From the NCBI GenBank assembly GCA_963801475.1, contig CAWDEX010000001.1:2852001-2916000 (forward strand): a DNA stretch of 64,000 bases, read 5' to 3'. This document shows positions 51,740 through 60,930 of the stretch, one piece after another (position 1 is the stretch's first letter; every line of letters begins with the position of its first letter). A program made the translations under genes and the position numbers. The notes under the pieces are model-generated. The model saw only the letters and a list, made by a program, of their open reading frames with translations. It did not search any database and was not told the origin of the DNA. Source of the DNA: DAOMFB01 sp963801475 (GTDB lineage: Bacteria; Acidobacteriota; Thermoanaerobaculia; UBA5066).

Positions 51740-51748
51740 CGCCGCCGT

Positions 51749-52675
51749 TCAGTTCCCGTCCGGAGGCTTAGGCTGGTCCCCGGTCGGCTTCGGGATGAAA
51801 GTCCCTCCCGGCTTTTCCGGCGCGCCGATGGCCGCGTTCGGCGGCCGCGGCGCCACGTCGGGCGACGGGATCCGGATGTAGGTCGGCGTCGGGGAGGGCT
51901 TCGGCTCGGCCGGCTTCGCCGCCTCCTCCTCCGCTTTCCTGGCGTCGGCTTCCTCGGGAGGCTTCGGGGGCGTCACACCACCGCCCCAGTCGGCGGCCGC
52001 GGCCCCTTTCACGGGAATCTTCGTCTGCCACTTCGCGGTGTACCGGAACGTCGAGATCTCGCCCGTCTCCTTCAGTTCAGCGGTGAACGTGCTCTTCTCT
52101 CCCGGCGCCAGCAGGTCCTTCGCGACCTGCCCATACGTCGTGGCGACGGTCTTTCCTCCGGGGCCGACCGCTTCGATCGTGACGCCGATGCCGCCCAGCT
52201 CGGCCCTGCCGCTGTTGAGGAGGGAGCCGCTGACAGAGTAACCGGCCGGCGATTTAGTGGCCGTGGCGTTCGAGACGTCGATCCGTTCCTCGCCGTCCTC
52301 CTTCTTCTCCGCCTCGGCTTCGGAAGTCCCGGCGGCCACCTGATCGTCCGTCAGGACGACCGTCGCACGCCGCTCGCCTTTCTTGCCGGCGATCTCCGCC
52401 GGCCGCGGCGGACGGAGGCTCGTCGCAGCGGCTGGCGTGGGGGCCGGCGTCGGCCGCATCCGCGCGGCGTCGGTCTTCGCCTTGTCGATCTCCTCGGCCG
52501 GGATCGAGAAAAGGGTGCCGTCCGCCGATTTCAGGAGGACGATCCGGCCCTTCACGACCGGAGGCCCGGACGTCTCGATCGTGCGGCCGTCCCTGAGGAC
52601 CACCACGTCCGCCCCCGCGGAGCCGGCGAGGAGAAGAAGGACGCCGAGGGTCGTCGTCGAAGAGACGCGACGCAT
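51749..52675 (-). CDS. Exported FxLYD-like protein
   Basis: 308 residues from ATG 52675 with GGGAGGTG 4 nt upstream. Signal peptide (STTTLGVLLLLAGSAGA), a short strand-rich part (DVVVLRDGRTIETSGPPVVKGRIVLLKSADGTLFSIPAEEID), a linker, then an Ig-like domain (GYSVSGSLLNSGRAELGGIGVTIEAVGPGGK ... LLAPGEKSTFTAEL) of the FxLYD type and a Pro-rich tail with PSPTPTYIRIP. Function unknown; it sits between the pilus genes and the NtrC-type regulator. Confidence 0.75.
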   Translation of the reverse strand: MRRVSSTTTLGVLLLLAGSAGADVVVLRDGRTIETSGPPVVKGRIVLLKSADGTLFSIPAEEIDKAKTDAARMRPTPAPTPAAATSLRPPRPAEIAGKKGERRATVVLTDDQVAAGTSEAEAEKKEDGEERIDVSNATATKSPAGYSVSGSLLNSGRAELGGIGVTIEAVGPGGKTVATTYGQVAKDLLAPGEKSTFTAELKETGEISTFRYTAKWQTKIPVKGAAAADWGGGVTPPKPPEEADARKAEEEAAKPAEPKPSPTPTYIRIPSPDVAPRPPNAAIGAPEKPGGTFIPKPTGDQPKPPDGN

Positions 52676-52732
52676 GGACACCTCCCGAATACAACTTCTC
52701 ATGATACCTCTCCACGCGCTCCCGTCGTCCGG

Positions 52733-54040
52733 TCACCGCACCGGCCCGGGCCGAATCGAGAGATACCGAAGCTCCCGGGCGAAACCGACGCGGGTCTGCG
52801 GGTTCGGCCCCCACCCGACCGGCGCGGAGTTCGCGTCGTCTCGCGGGGCATTGAAAGGCAGGAACTCCTCCAGCACCCCGTCCGCGCTCCCCGCAGTGCT
52901 CCGCTCCTGCCCCTTGGCGACGACGGCGATCCGGACGGCCCGGAGCTCCGTTCCGGGCGTCGAGAGCTCCGCCTGAAGGAGGGGGCGCGCCCCCGGCCGG
53001 TCGGCCCGCCACTCCTCGGGTCCGCCCTGCGGCGAGACGGCCCAGGCGGCCTGGAGGTTCTCGATGTCGTCGGCGACGCGGGCGACGTCCCAGCGGTCTG
53101 ACCCGACGTTCTCGGCAACGGCGAGGAACGGCCTCGGGTAGGCGAGCGAGGGCGGATCGTTGACGACGTAGTAGTCCGGAGGACGCCCCTTCGGCCCCTG
53201 TGCGACGAAATAGACGATGTCGTCGAAGAGGCCGCCCCAGGAGAGCGGACCGAGGCGTCCGGGCGCGTCCCCGGATTCCCGGGCGTTCAGCGTCACCGCG
53301 TCCGGGTCGGTGAAGTCGAGCGTCAGCTCGATATGGCAGGCGTCGGGCGCCGGAGGACACCCTTCCTTCGAGGAGGCCGTCCGGTCGCCGAAGGCCACGA
53401 TCCGCGCGACCGCGTAACGTCCCGCCGGATCGCCGGCGACGAAGTACCTCTTCCGGGATCCGGCGAGAGGGCGCGATCTGAGAATCGCAGCGGCTTCGGC
53501 GAAACCTTGCCCTCCGTCTCTTCCGCCCCGGGAGCCGCCGGTTTCGACGTCGTAGACCTTCACGCGGACCGAGGCAGGGCGTACCTGGATCTCCCCGGGA
53601 AGACTCTTCTCCCCCGAGGAGAAGAGCCGCCCGGTCGCGCGGTCGGAAGGATCGAGGGTGAGCCGCGGCGTCCGGAGGACCCCCCGGAGTCCGATCTGGT
53701 CGGTTCCGCCCCGGATCTCGGTCGTCTGCCCCACGGGACCCGTGAAGACACGCCTGACGGGCGTGTTGTCGCTGACCGGCCGGATCGCCTCGGGGGCCGG
53801 AAGCCGGCCGGAGGCCGCGGCGGAGAGGTCCCGGGTCAGCGTGCGCACCGCGAGGTCGAGCGCCGATCGGACTGCGGGGCTCGGGGCCGGAGACGAGGGG
53901 ATCCGCGTCCAGCGGTTGACGAACTGGAGGGTCACGAGAAGAAAGAGGAGGAGGACTCCCAGCGTGACGAGGAAGGCCGGCAGCGAGACGCCGCGCCGCT
54001 CTCCGGCCCCCCGGATCCCCGCGCCGACGCGCTTTCCCAT
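52733..54040 (-). CDS. PilW-like type IV pilus assembly protein, atypical N-terminus
   Basis: 435 residues. The N-terminal RRGVSLPAFLVTLGVLLLFLLVTLQF resembles a class III leader and pilin helix, but Ala stands where mature position 5 is normally Glu, so recruitment into the pilus may differ. The remainder is a large beta-rich domain with a Cys pair (GCPPAPDAC). Location directly after pilY1 and the presence of the PilX/PilW/PilV/FimT set upstream support a role at the pilus tip. Not recognised beyond that. Confidence 0.72.
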   Translation of the reverse strand: MGKRVGAGIRGAGERRGVSLPAFLVTLGVLLLFLLVTLQFVNRWTRIPSSPAPSPAVRSALDLAVRTLTRDLSAAASGRLPAPEAIRPVSDNTPVRRVFTGPVGQTTEIRGGTDQIGLRGVLRTPRLTLDPSDRATGRLFSSGEKSLPGEIQVRPASVRVKVYDVETGGSRGGRDGGQGFAEAAAILRSRPLAGSRKRYFVAGDPAGRYAVARIVAFGDRTASSKEGCPPAPDACHIELTLDFTDPDAVTLNARESGDAPGRLGPLSWGGLFDDIVYFVAQGPKGRPPDYYVVNDPPSLAYPRPFLAVAENVGSDRWDVARVADDIENLQAAWAVSPQGGPEEWRADRPGARPLLQAELSTPGTELRAVRIAVVAKGQERSTAGSADGVLEEFLPFNAPRDDANSAPVGWGPNPQTRVGFARELRYLSIRPGPVR

Positions 54041-54086
54041 CCTCTCCGATCTCAGGCTCGAGGGCGCCCGGAAGGGCGGCTCGCTG

Positions 54087-57000
54087 CTACTGCAGCTCCT
54101 TCCAGTAAACGGGCGTCACGTTCCCGAAGCCGCCATAGTTCAGGATGTTGATGGGCGTCTCGAACACGCCGGCCTTCTGTCCGGATCCGACGCCGCTCTT
54201 GCCGACGACGATCTTCGTCCCGGCCATGGCGAACCCCGAGGCCGCCCCTTCGCCCGCCTGGTAGACGTCGGTCTTGTCGACGGTCACCACCTCGCAGCTC
54301 GTGAGCGAGAAGCTCATGACGACGATGTACGAGTAGCCGCGGCAGTAGCCGATGGCGTCGGGGTCGTAGAGGAGGAAGAGCGCCTGGAAGCTCCCCGTGC
54401 CCGAGAGCGGAACGAGGAGGAACGGGGGCGCCGTCATCTGCGTCCGGGGCCCGAAGGTCGTCGGATCCCCTGACCCCAGGCGGCACCGCGGCCCGGGGTC
54501 CTTCGGATCGCAGGGGGGCAGCTCGATATCGGAGACCGGGACCGAGTAGATCGCCTCACCCGGACCCCCCACCGTGACCGTGCCGAACTGCGCGGCCGCC
54601 TTGTTCTTGTTCACGGCGACGAAGAGCCGGGGCTTCCAGGAGTAGTCCGCTTTCTCGCCCGCGGGAGCCATCTCGCCCGACGGATTGGTCACGAGCGGGC
54701 TCTTCTCGTACGCCGTTCCGCTCCCGAAGGAATAGACCTGGCACCCCGTCTTGCCGACGCCGCTCGCGGCCGGCGGGTAGTAGAGAGGCGCCTGGTCGGC
54801 GACCCCTTCGATGTTGCCGATCTCCTTCGGCACGTCAATGCCGATCTTCACCTGGTCGAAGTCGACCGTCCCGCCCGTCGGGTAGTTGAACCAGATCCGG
54901 CCGTTCAGGTCGGCCTGAAGGCCGAGGTCCGCGATGTTGTTCCCGTAGTAGGTCGGCATCGTCGTGTCGAAGAAGACGCTCGCCGAGAAGGCCTCCTGCC
55001 CCACGAGCGGCTTGTTCGAGGCGTCGAGGGCGGCGACGTCGATGGGGACGAAGTTCTTGTTGCCCGTCAAGTAGCCGTCGGCCCCGTCGAGGGCCTGCAG
55101 CTGGAACAGCTTTGCGGGCTTCTGGCTCCCCGCGACGCTTGCCGGGTCGTACCCGGCTCCCATGAGCATCAGGAACTTCTCCGGCGAAGCCTGGTTCGCG
55201 GCCACCGCCGGAACGCTCCACGTGTAATCGAGGCCGGGCAGGTCGGTGTCCGACTTCCGCCAGAGGAGCTCCACCAGCTTCGAGGCGTCGTACTCCGCGT
55301 CGCCGAAGGACGGATGGGAGACGTCGATCGCCGTGACCGACTTGCCCGCCGGTCCGAGCGTGAGGTAGCCGATGGTCTTCCAGGCGGAGTTTGCCGTGTC
55401 GTAGACGTCGGCGTAGCGGAAGGACTGGGCCACGCCCCAGATGTGCTGCCGGATGTCCGGGTCCTGGCCCGTCGGCGAGCGCCGTTCCTTCGTGATCGGG
55501 TGGACCAGGGTCTGGAAGTTCTGGAAGAGCGTCACCTGCCGGGCGAGAAGCTCCGGCGGTAGCAGGGCGAGGATTTCCGTCCCCGTGTTGAAGTCGAACG
55601 CGTGGAGCATCCCGTCGTCCGCCCCGACCCAGGCGACCGGGCTCCGGTTCTTGTGCTTGATCTCGTATGCGGAATGGGTGCCGGCGAAGTTGCCCGTGTA
55701 GATCTCGGGCTTCCCGATGACCGCCGGCGTGGAGTTGATCGAGGCGCCGAAGACCCAGCTTCGGGCCGTGTTCGTCAGCGTGCCGTCGTTCCCCCGGATG
55801 AAGTCGAGGACGTTCGTCGTGAACTTCGTCGTCGCAAGCCCGGCGATGGCGGCCAACGTGTCCCGGGTGCCGTTGTCTGCGAGGACCTCGATGAGCCCGC
55901 CGGCGATGTTGGCCGGGTCCCACGTAAAGATCTTCCGGTTGGCCGGGCTCTGGTAGTTCGCGTCCTTCGGGTTCGAGAGGATCTCGCCGGCGTCCCACTT
56001 GGTGTTGGAGCCGGTCGGCTTCAGGGTGTCGACGGCCCGGAGCCGTCCCCTCCACTTCGGGTACTCGGTCGACGGCAGGAGGACGATGTTCCCTTGCGCC
56101 ACGCTCGCGCCGGCGATCGGCGGGCTCGTGGCGTAGTCGCCCGTCGCCGTCCCGGCGATGATCTCCTGGAAGGCGTCGTAGATCGACTTGGCGTCGTTGG
56201 CGAAGAACGCGTAGTCGCCCGAGGGGACGCTCGCCGCGTAGGTGTTCGGCGTCGTGCCGTCCTCGCCGTTCTGGTCCTGCGGCAGCCGCGGATCCCCGGG
56301 ATCGACCGGCGGGTCTCCCACGACGACGGGGGGAATGATCTGGTACGTGTAGCCCGCGTCGCCCTTCGGCGCCGACGCGTCGGTCCGGCCCCGGTAGGCC
56401 GTGTAGTTCAGCTCGCACTTCCCGACCGTCGGGCTCAGGCCGATGACGAACGTCCGCACGCGGGTCGTGACTTTCGAGCCGTCACTGGGGTCCGTCCAGA
56501 CGAACCCGTTCGTGAAGAGCGTCTCCGCGATGCCTGCGACGAAGCCGTCGGGAGTGCCCGCGGCCGATGCCGAAGGGGGTACGCCCTTGGCCGTCTTGTA
56601 GGTGTCGATCTGGCTGGCCCCCGCGCCACCCGGGTCGAGCATCGTGTTCGTTTCGCAGTCGTAGCCCGATCCCTTGCGCTTCGAGCCCGGATCGCAGCAC
56701 CGCCAGAGACGCGCCGCGCCTCCGCCGGGCGGGACGGCCGCCGTGTAGCATCCGGCGTCGGTCCCGTAATACCCCTCGCACGGGCTCGTCCACGGCTCCC
56801 CGCCGCTCGCGGCTGCCCACGACTTGGGTCCCGGCGGCGCGGGAAGGGCCGGGGGCCCCGTAAAGTCCGCCGGGTCTCCGGCCGGGTTGCAGATGTTCGA
56901 CAGGCCGTCCGTGCAGAAGATCAGTCCGTACGGGCGGTCGCAGCGGATCGGGATCTTCGGGTCGGTGGCGAACGTGAAGGTCTCCATGTCGGCCCCGGCC

Positions 57001-58844
57001 CGCCGGAGGCCTTCCTTCGAGGGCGTTCCGCCCGCTGTGTAGATCCCGCCGTAGTAGACGAGCCGCAGGGCACCCTCGACGCTGGCGATCTTCCCCTTGT
57101 CGTCCGGATAGACGTGCTGGATCAACTCGTAGTTCTTGGCGATGTCGCCGGGGTCCGAACAGTAGGTGCCCGGGTCGATGCTGTAGGGCGTCCGGTCCTG
57201 GAAGCTGAAGAGGCCCCAGTTCACCTTGTCCGCCGTGTCCGAGACGATCTTCTTGGGCGCTTCGACCCGCATGAGCGCCGCGGCGTTCCCGACCGGCCAC
57301 CCCGTCACGCCGGGAATCGAGCTACCCCACTCCAAGCTCCCGGATCCGGGTCCCGACGCATAAGGATCCGGGGGCTGTGGTCGAGGGAGGTATGGCTGGG
57401 CCGCCGGATCCTGGGGCGGCGTCCCCGTGTACCCCGTAAACCTCGTCTCGTCATACGCCACGAACGGTGGGCCCGGGTCGTCGCCGTAGATCTGATTCAG
57501 GTCTTTGTCTTTTCCGTAGGTCAGGGTCCAAGTCCAGGTCGCCTGGTTCCCGAACTGGTCGTAGGGAAGCAGGTGGTAGATCCCGACCACGTTCCCGCCC
57601 CACGGGTAGTCGTAAAGGGGATTTGCGATCGTCGAGTCGGCCGTCAGGTCGATTCCGGTCGCCGGTGTCGGCGTGGCCGTCGGGGAGGCTGGCGTCGGCG
57701 TCGGCTGACGCGGCGGCAGGGAGGAGAGGTAGGCTTCGAGGGCCGCTCCCTGCTTGTAGCTGACGGTGACCCCCGCGGCCAGCCAGTTCCCGTTGGTGGG
57801 CGAACCCCAGTCCGAGCCGTCCGCCGCGCCGCCCACGGCCGCTCCGCTGTGCGGTGAAGGCGACCCGCTGGGCAGGTCCGGCTTGGCGAATCGTGCGTCC
57901 GGCACCCGTTCCACGACCCACGGCGAGGTCGTGTTGTCGGTGACTTTCGTCCCCGGCGGGTAGTACTCGGAGACGATGCTGACCGAGTCGCCGAGGGCGT
58001 TCTTCAGCGCCGCGAGCCGCGACGGACGGTCCCAGTGAAGGACGTAGACCCATGCCGAGCATCCGGAGCCGGAGTCCGGAGGCGTCAGCGTCGGCATCAC
58101 GGTGGGCGTGGGCGTCGGAAGTCGGAGGATCGCTCCCACCGGCGGGACGAGCTGCGGCGCGGTGAAGTCGCTTCCCGACCCGGACGTTCCGATTCCCTGC
58201 CAGAGCGGACGGTCGTTCGGCCCTGACGGCTCGCGGGGGGGCGCTCCGAGCGGGCCCAGTGGCCATAGGGGAGCTGAAGCCACTCCCGTCGTTGGCCGCG
58301 CCGGGATCCCCGACAGCCGCGACGGCTCGGGCGCCGACCCCGGCTTTCCGGGAGTGTTCGTCGGCGTCACCGTCGGCGTCGGCGAAAGCGTCGGTGTATT
58401 CGTCGGAGTCAGCGTCGGCGTCGGCGTGTTCGTCGGCGTCGGAGTCGGCGTATAGGTCCGTGTCGGCGTCAGCGTCGGCGTGTTCGTCGGCGTCGAGGTC
58501 GGCGTCCGCGTGGCCGTATTCGTCGGCGTGTTCGTGATCGTCGGCGTCGCCGTCGGCGTGTACGTCGGCGTCCGCGTCGGCGTCCTCGTCGGCGTCGGCG
58601 TGTTCGTCGGCGTCCCGGTCGGCGTGAAAGTCGGCGTCACCGTCGGCGTCCGCGTCGGCGTGGGCGTGTTCGTCGGCGTCCCGGTCGGCGTGAAAGTCGG
58701 CGTCACCGTCGGCGTGTTCGTCGGCGTCCGCGACGGCGTTGAGGTCGGCGTCCGCGTCGGGGTCCGCGTCGGCGTCCCGGTCGGCGTCACCGTCGGCGTC
58801 CGCGTCGGCGTGGGCGTCCGCGTCGGCGTCCCGGTCGGCGTCAC
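54087..58844 (-). CDS. pilY1: PilY1-type pilus tip adhesin, C-terminal and main part (frame broken upstream)
   Basis: The frame open from 58844 to the TAG at 54087 encodes 1585 residues. It starts inside the Thr-Pro-Thr-X repeats, resumes the vWA domain (WDRPSRLAALKNALGDSVSIVSEYY, then VNWGLFSFQDRTPYS), has Cys-rich segments (YGLIFCTDGLSNICN), and ends in the Neisseria PilC-type beta-propeller (WVGADDGMLHAFDFNTGTEILALLPPELLA, LTLGPAGKSVTAIDVSHP). PilY1 sits at the pilus tip, promotes extension and adhesion, and can sense surfaces. The true N-terminus is the fragment at 59321-60100; net +2 nt of indels in the repeat separate the two, so as assembled the full protein would not be made. Confidence 0.85.
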   Translation of the reverse strand: MTPTGTPTRTPTPTRTPTVTPTGTPTRTPTRTPTSTPSRTPTNTPTVTPTFTPTGTPTNTPTPTRTPTVTPTFTPTGTPTNTPTPTRTPTRTPTYTPTATPTITNTPTNTATRTPTSTPTNTPTLTPTRTYTPTPTPTNTPTPTLTPTNTPTLSPTPTVTPTNTPGKPGSAPEPSRLSGIPARPTTGVASAPLWPLGPLGAPPREPSGPNDRPLWQGIGTSGSGSDFTAPQLVPPVGAILRLPTPTPTVMPTLTPPDSGSGCSAWVYVLHWDRPSRLAALKNALGDSVSIVSEYYPPGTKVTDNTTSPWVVERVPDARFAKPDLPSGSPSPHSGAAVGGAADGSDWGSPTNGNWLAAGVTVSYKQGAALEAYLSSLPPRQPTPTPASPTATPTPATGIDLTADSTIANPLYDYPWGGNVVGIYHLLPYDQFGNQATWTWTLTYGKDKDLNQIYGDDPGPPFVAYDETRFTGYTGTPPQDPAAQPYLPRPQPPDPYASGPGSGSLEWGSSIPGVTGWPVGNAAALMRVEAPKKIVSDTADKVNWGLFSFQDRTPYSIDPGTYCSDPGDIAKNYELIQHVYPDDKGKIASVEGALRLVYYGGIYTAGGTPSKEGLRRAGADMETFTFATDPKIPIRCDRPYGLIFCTDGLSNICNPAGDPADFTGPPALPAPPGPKSWAAASGGEPWTSPCEGYYGTDAGCYTAAVPPGGGAARLWRCCDPGSKRKGSGYDCETNTMLDPGGAGASQIDTYKTAKGVPPSASAAGTPDGFVAGIAETLFTNGFVWTDPSDGSKVTTRVRTFVIGLSPTVGKCELNYTAYRGRTDASAPKGDAGYTYQIIPPVVVGDPPVDPGDPRLPQDQNGEDGTTPNTYAASVPSGDYAFFANDAKSIYDAFQEIIAGTATGDYATSPPIAGASVAQGNIVLLPSTEYPKWRGRLRAVDTLKPTGSNTKWDAGEILSNPKDANYQSPANRKIFTWDPANIAGGLIEVLADNGTRDTLAAIAGLATTKFTTNVLDFIRGNDGTLTNTARSWVFGASINSTPAVIGKPEIYTGNFAGTHSAYEIKHKNRSPVAWVGADDGMLHAFDFNTGTEILALLPPELLARQVTLFQNFQTLVHPITKERRSPTGQDPDIRQHIWGVAQSFRYADVYDTANSAWKTIGYLTLGPAGKSVTAIDVSHPSFGDAEYDASKLVELLWRKSDTDLPGLDYTWSVPAVAANQASPEKFLMLMGAGYDPASVAGSQKPAKLFQLQALDGADGYLTGNKNFVPIDVAALDASNKPLVGQEAFSASVFFDTTMPTYYGNNIADLGLQADLNGRIWFNYPTGGTVDFDQVKIGIDVPKEIGNIEGVADQAPLYYPPAASGVGKTGCQVYSFGSGTAYEKSPLVTNPSGEMAPAGEKADYSWKPRLFVAVNKNKAAAQFGTVTVGGPGEAIYSVPVSDIELPPCDPKDPGPRCRLGSGDPTTFGPRTQMTAPPFLLVPLSGTGSFQALFLLYDPDAIGYCRGYSYIVVMSFSLTSCEVVTVDKTDVYQAGEGAASGFAMAGTKIVVGKSGVGSGQKAGVFETPINILNYGGFGNVTPVYWKELQ

Positions 58845-59812
58845 ACGTCGGCGTCACCGTCGGCGTCCGCGTCGGCGTCCGCGTCGGCGTCCGCGTCGGC
58901 GTCACCGTGGGCGTCCGCGTCGGCGTCCGCGTCGGCGTCACCGTTGGGGTCGGCGTCCGCGTCGGCGTCACCGTCGGCGTCCGCGTCGGCGTCCTCGTCG
59001 GCGTGATCGTCGGCGTCCGCGTCGGCGTCGAGGTCCGCGTCACCGTCGGAGTGACCGTCACCGTCGCCGTCGCCGTATAGGTCGGCGTCACCGTCGGCGT
59101 CCTCGTCGGCGTATTCGTCGGCGTCACCGTTGGGGTCGGCGTCCGCGTCGGCGTCACCGTCGGCGTCCCCGTCGGCGTCCGCGTCGGCGTGATCGTCGGC
59201 GTCGCGGTCGCCGTGTACGTCGGCGTCACCGTCGGCGTAAAGGTCGGCGTCCACGTCGGCGTGGAGGTCGGCGTCACCGTCGGCGTCGACGTCGGCGTCA
59301 GGTCGGCGTCACCGTCGGCGTCACGCGTCGGCGTGTGCGTCGGCGTGGAGGTCGGCGTCACCGTCGCCGTCGCCGTCGAGGTCGGCGTCGCCGTCGGCGT
59401 AAAGGTCGGCGTCGAGGTCGGCGTCTGCGTCGGCGTATTCGTGACCGTCGCCGTCGGCGTGACCGTCGGCGTAAAGGTCGGCGTCGAGGTCGGCGTCTGC
59501 GTCGGCGTCACCGTCGTCGTCGGCGTCGCCGTCGGCGTCGCCGTCGGCGTATAGGTCGGGGTGACCGTTGCGGTGGGCGTGTGCGTCGGCGTCGCGGTCG
59601 GCGTCCCGGTCGGCGTCACCGTCGGCGTGATCGTGGCCGTCGGGGTCTCCGTCGGCGTCCCCGTCGGCGTATTCGTCGGCGTCACCGTCGGCGTCACCGT
59701 CGCCGTCGGCGTGTCGGTCGGCGTCCCCGTCGGCGTCACCGTCGGCGTCTCCGTGTAGGTCGGCGTGCGACGTCGGCGTCACAGTCGGCGTCGGCGTCGG
59801 CGTCGACGGCGG
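58347..59812. repeat. 12-bp tandem repeat array encoding Thr-Pro-Thr-X, with frame-breaking indels
   Basis: About 1.47 kb of a 12-bp unit (minus strand ACG-CCG-AC(G/C)-NNN; plus strand GTCGGCGTNNN), roughly 120 copies. The X codon varies (Val, Arg, Ser, Asn, Tyr, Gly, Phe, Ala). All six frames are nearly stop-free: shifted frames read Asp-Ala-Asp on the coding strand and Val-Gly-Val on the other. Four spacers are not 3 nt: 58842-58845 (4 nt), 59299-59300 (2 nt), 59322-59325 (4 nt) and 59767-59770 (4 nt), so the pilY1 frame does not connect. The array lies between the MIDAS strand and the next helix of the vWA domain. Confidence 0.9.
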
Positions 59813-60100
59813 CTTCGGGTTGAGACAGATTCCGCCGTACCAGACGAGACGCCCGATCGAGTCGTCCCCTTCGAACAGCTCGTTGCCGTAGGCGTCCCAC
59901 CGCATCGAGCCGCTCCGGTCGAGGACGATCATCAGGTTCGGCGGAATGACCTGCTGCGTGATCTGCCGGAGCGGGTCGTACCCCTCGTCGTACGCCAGCG
60001 CGATCCCCTCGCTCCCGAGCGCGAGGAGGAGCCCGAGCGCGACGGCGACGGCCTTCCTCAGGGCGTCGGGAAGGGCGAAACGAAGGCGCGGCCGGCTCAT
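59321..60100 (-). CDS. pilY1: PilY1 N-terminal fragment (signal peptide, MIDAS, start of repeats)
   Basis: From ATG 60100 (GAGGGA upstream): signal peptide (AVAVALGLLLALGSEGIALA), then PPNLMIVLDRSGSMRWDAYGNELFEG with the vWA metal site D-x-S-G-S, then CLNPKPPSTPTPTPTVTPTS. At 59770 an extra base shifts the repeat from Thr-Pro-Thr to Asp-Ala-Asp, and the frame ends at a TGA at 59321, itself created by a second extra base. It is continuous with the part at 54087-58844 only if the indels in the repeat are sequencing or assembly errors. The same 17-nt motif found ahead of fimT lies upstream. Confidence 0.85.
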   Translation of the reverse strand: MSRPRLRFALPDALRKAVAVALGLLLALGSEGIALAYDEGYDPLRQITQQVIPPNLMIVLDRSGSMRWDAYGNELFEGDDSIGRLVWYGGICLNPKPPSTPTPTPTVTPTSHADLHGDADGDADGDADRHADGDGDADGDADEYADGDADGDPDGHDHADGDADRDADRDADAHAHRNGHPDLYADGDADGDADDDGDADADADLDADLYADGHADGDGHEYADADADLDADLYADGDADLDGDGDGDADLHADAHADA

Positions 60101-60278
60101 CGGGCTTCCCTCACCTTCCCGGCCGGTCGGGCGCCTGCGTGCATGCTGGACATAAACCTTCGCCAACACATGAGCGAGGGTCGTGCCGCGGCTGGAGGCT
60201 CCCATCCAAACCATTCGAACAAAAAGACTTGGAACTTCCGCCGGACCGCCTCGTCTTGCGGGCGAGGGCGCGGACTGC

Positions 60279-60295
60279 CACTTTTCGTAACAGGA
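60279..60295. promoter_or_regulatory. 17-nt motif shared by two pilus leaders (copy upstream of pilY1)
   Basis: CACTTTTCGTAACAGGA on the plus strand (TCCTGTTACGAAAAGTG toward pilY1), about 180 nt before the pilY1 ATG, in a 201-bp gap after pilX that is less GC-rich than the rest. An exact copy is at 63498-63514 ahead of fimT. Probably a binding site for a pilus regulator, or part of an alternative promoter. No sigma-54 GG-N10-GC pair is evident. Confidence 0.55.
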
Positions 60296-60301
60296 CCCGC
60301 G

Positions 60302-60925
60302 TCATTTTCCCTTCGCTCCGGAGCTCGTCCCGCCCGCGTTCGAGAGGTACTGGCTGAAGGCCGGCGCGCCGAACGTCCCCGTAAAGAGCTGCTCTTCGAG
60401 GATCTTCGTGTAGACCCGGCCGCCGGCCCCGCGGACCTGGCCGACCGAGACGAGGAGGACGACCATGTCGGAGTCGTTGGCCGGCCCCGCGACGTCCTCC
60501 GGGTTGTTCCGGACGTAAAGCGAGTAGGTTCCGCGGTCGAAGACGCCGACGCCGGCCGGCACCGGGACCGGAATGTTCAGGAACTCCGTCATCACGCCCC
60601 CCTCGGGGTCGGCCGCCTTCAGGATGATCCCCTGGTAGCCGCCTCCCGGGAGGTTGATCGGCGGCGAGCAGCCGCCGCAGTTCAGGATCGTGGAGAGCGC
60701 GATGCTGGCGCCGACGACGTTGCTGATGACCGACTCGCCCTTCCGGAGGCCCACCTCGGCCAGGTAGAACGCAGCCCGGGTCATCCGCGCGTTCCCGGAG
60801 AGCCCCTCCTCCATCTGGGCGAAGTACGCCACCCCGAGACCGACGATCGTCAGGATCAGGATGACGAGGACGACCGTCACCAGCGCGCTTCCCCGGTTCC
60901 CCCCCCGAACGGTGCGTCTCGACAT
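60302..60925 (-). CDS. pilX: PilX-like minor pilin/assembly protein
   Basis: 207 residues from ATG 60925. N-terminal GGNRGSALVTVVLVILILTIVGLGVAYFAQMEEGLSGNARM: a prepilin-like helix without Glu5, typical of PilX, followed by AFYLAEVGLRKGE and a 140-residue pilus-exposed domain with a CGGC pair. PilX proteins help start the pilus tip complex with PilY1. The gene follows pilW by 5 nt. Confidence 0.82.
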   Translation of the reverse strand: MSRRTVRGGNRGSALVTVVLVILILTIVGLGVAYFAQMEEGLSGNARMTRAAFYLAEVGLRKGESVISNVVGASIALSTILNCGGCSPPINLPGGGYQGIILKAADPEGGVMTEFLNIPVPVPAGVGVFDRGTYSLYVRNNPEDVAGPANDSDMVVLLVSVGQVRGAGGRVYTKILEEQLFTGTFGAPAFSQYLSNAGGTSSGAKGK

Positions 60926-60930
60926 CGCCG

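Noticed and set aside
58347..59812. CRISPR array
   Set aside because: The repeat unit is 12 bp with a 3-nt variable codon, not 24-40 bp repeats with unique spacers, and no cas genes are present.
58480..59823. Val-Gly-Val and Arg-rich open frames on the plus strand through the repeat array
   Set aside because: Any frame of a stop-free 12-bp GC-rich repeat stays open. The coding strand is fixed by the PilY1 domains on both sides.
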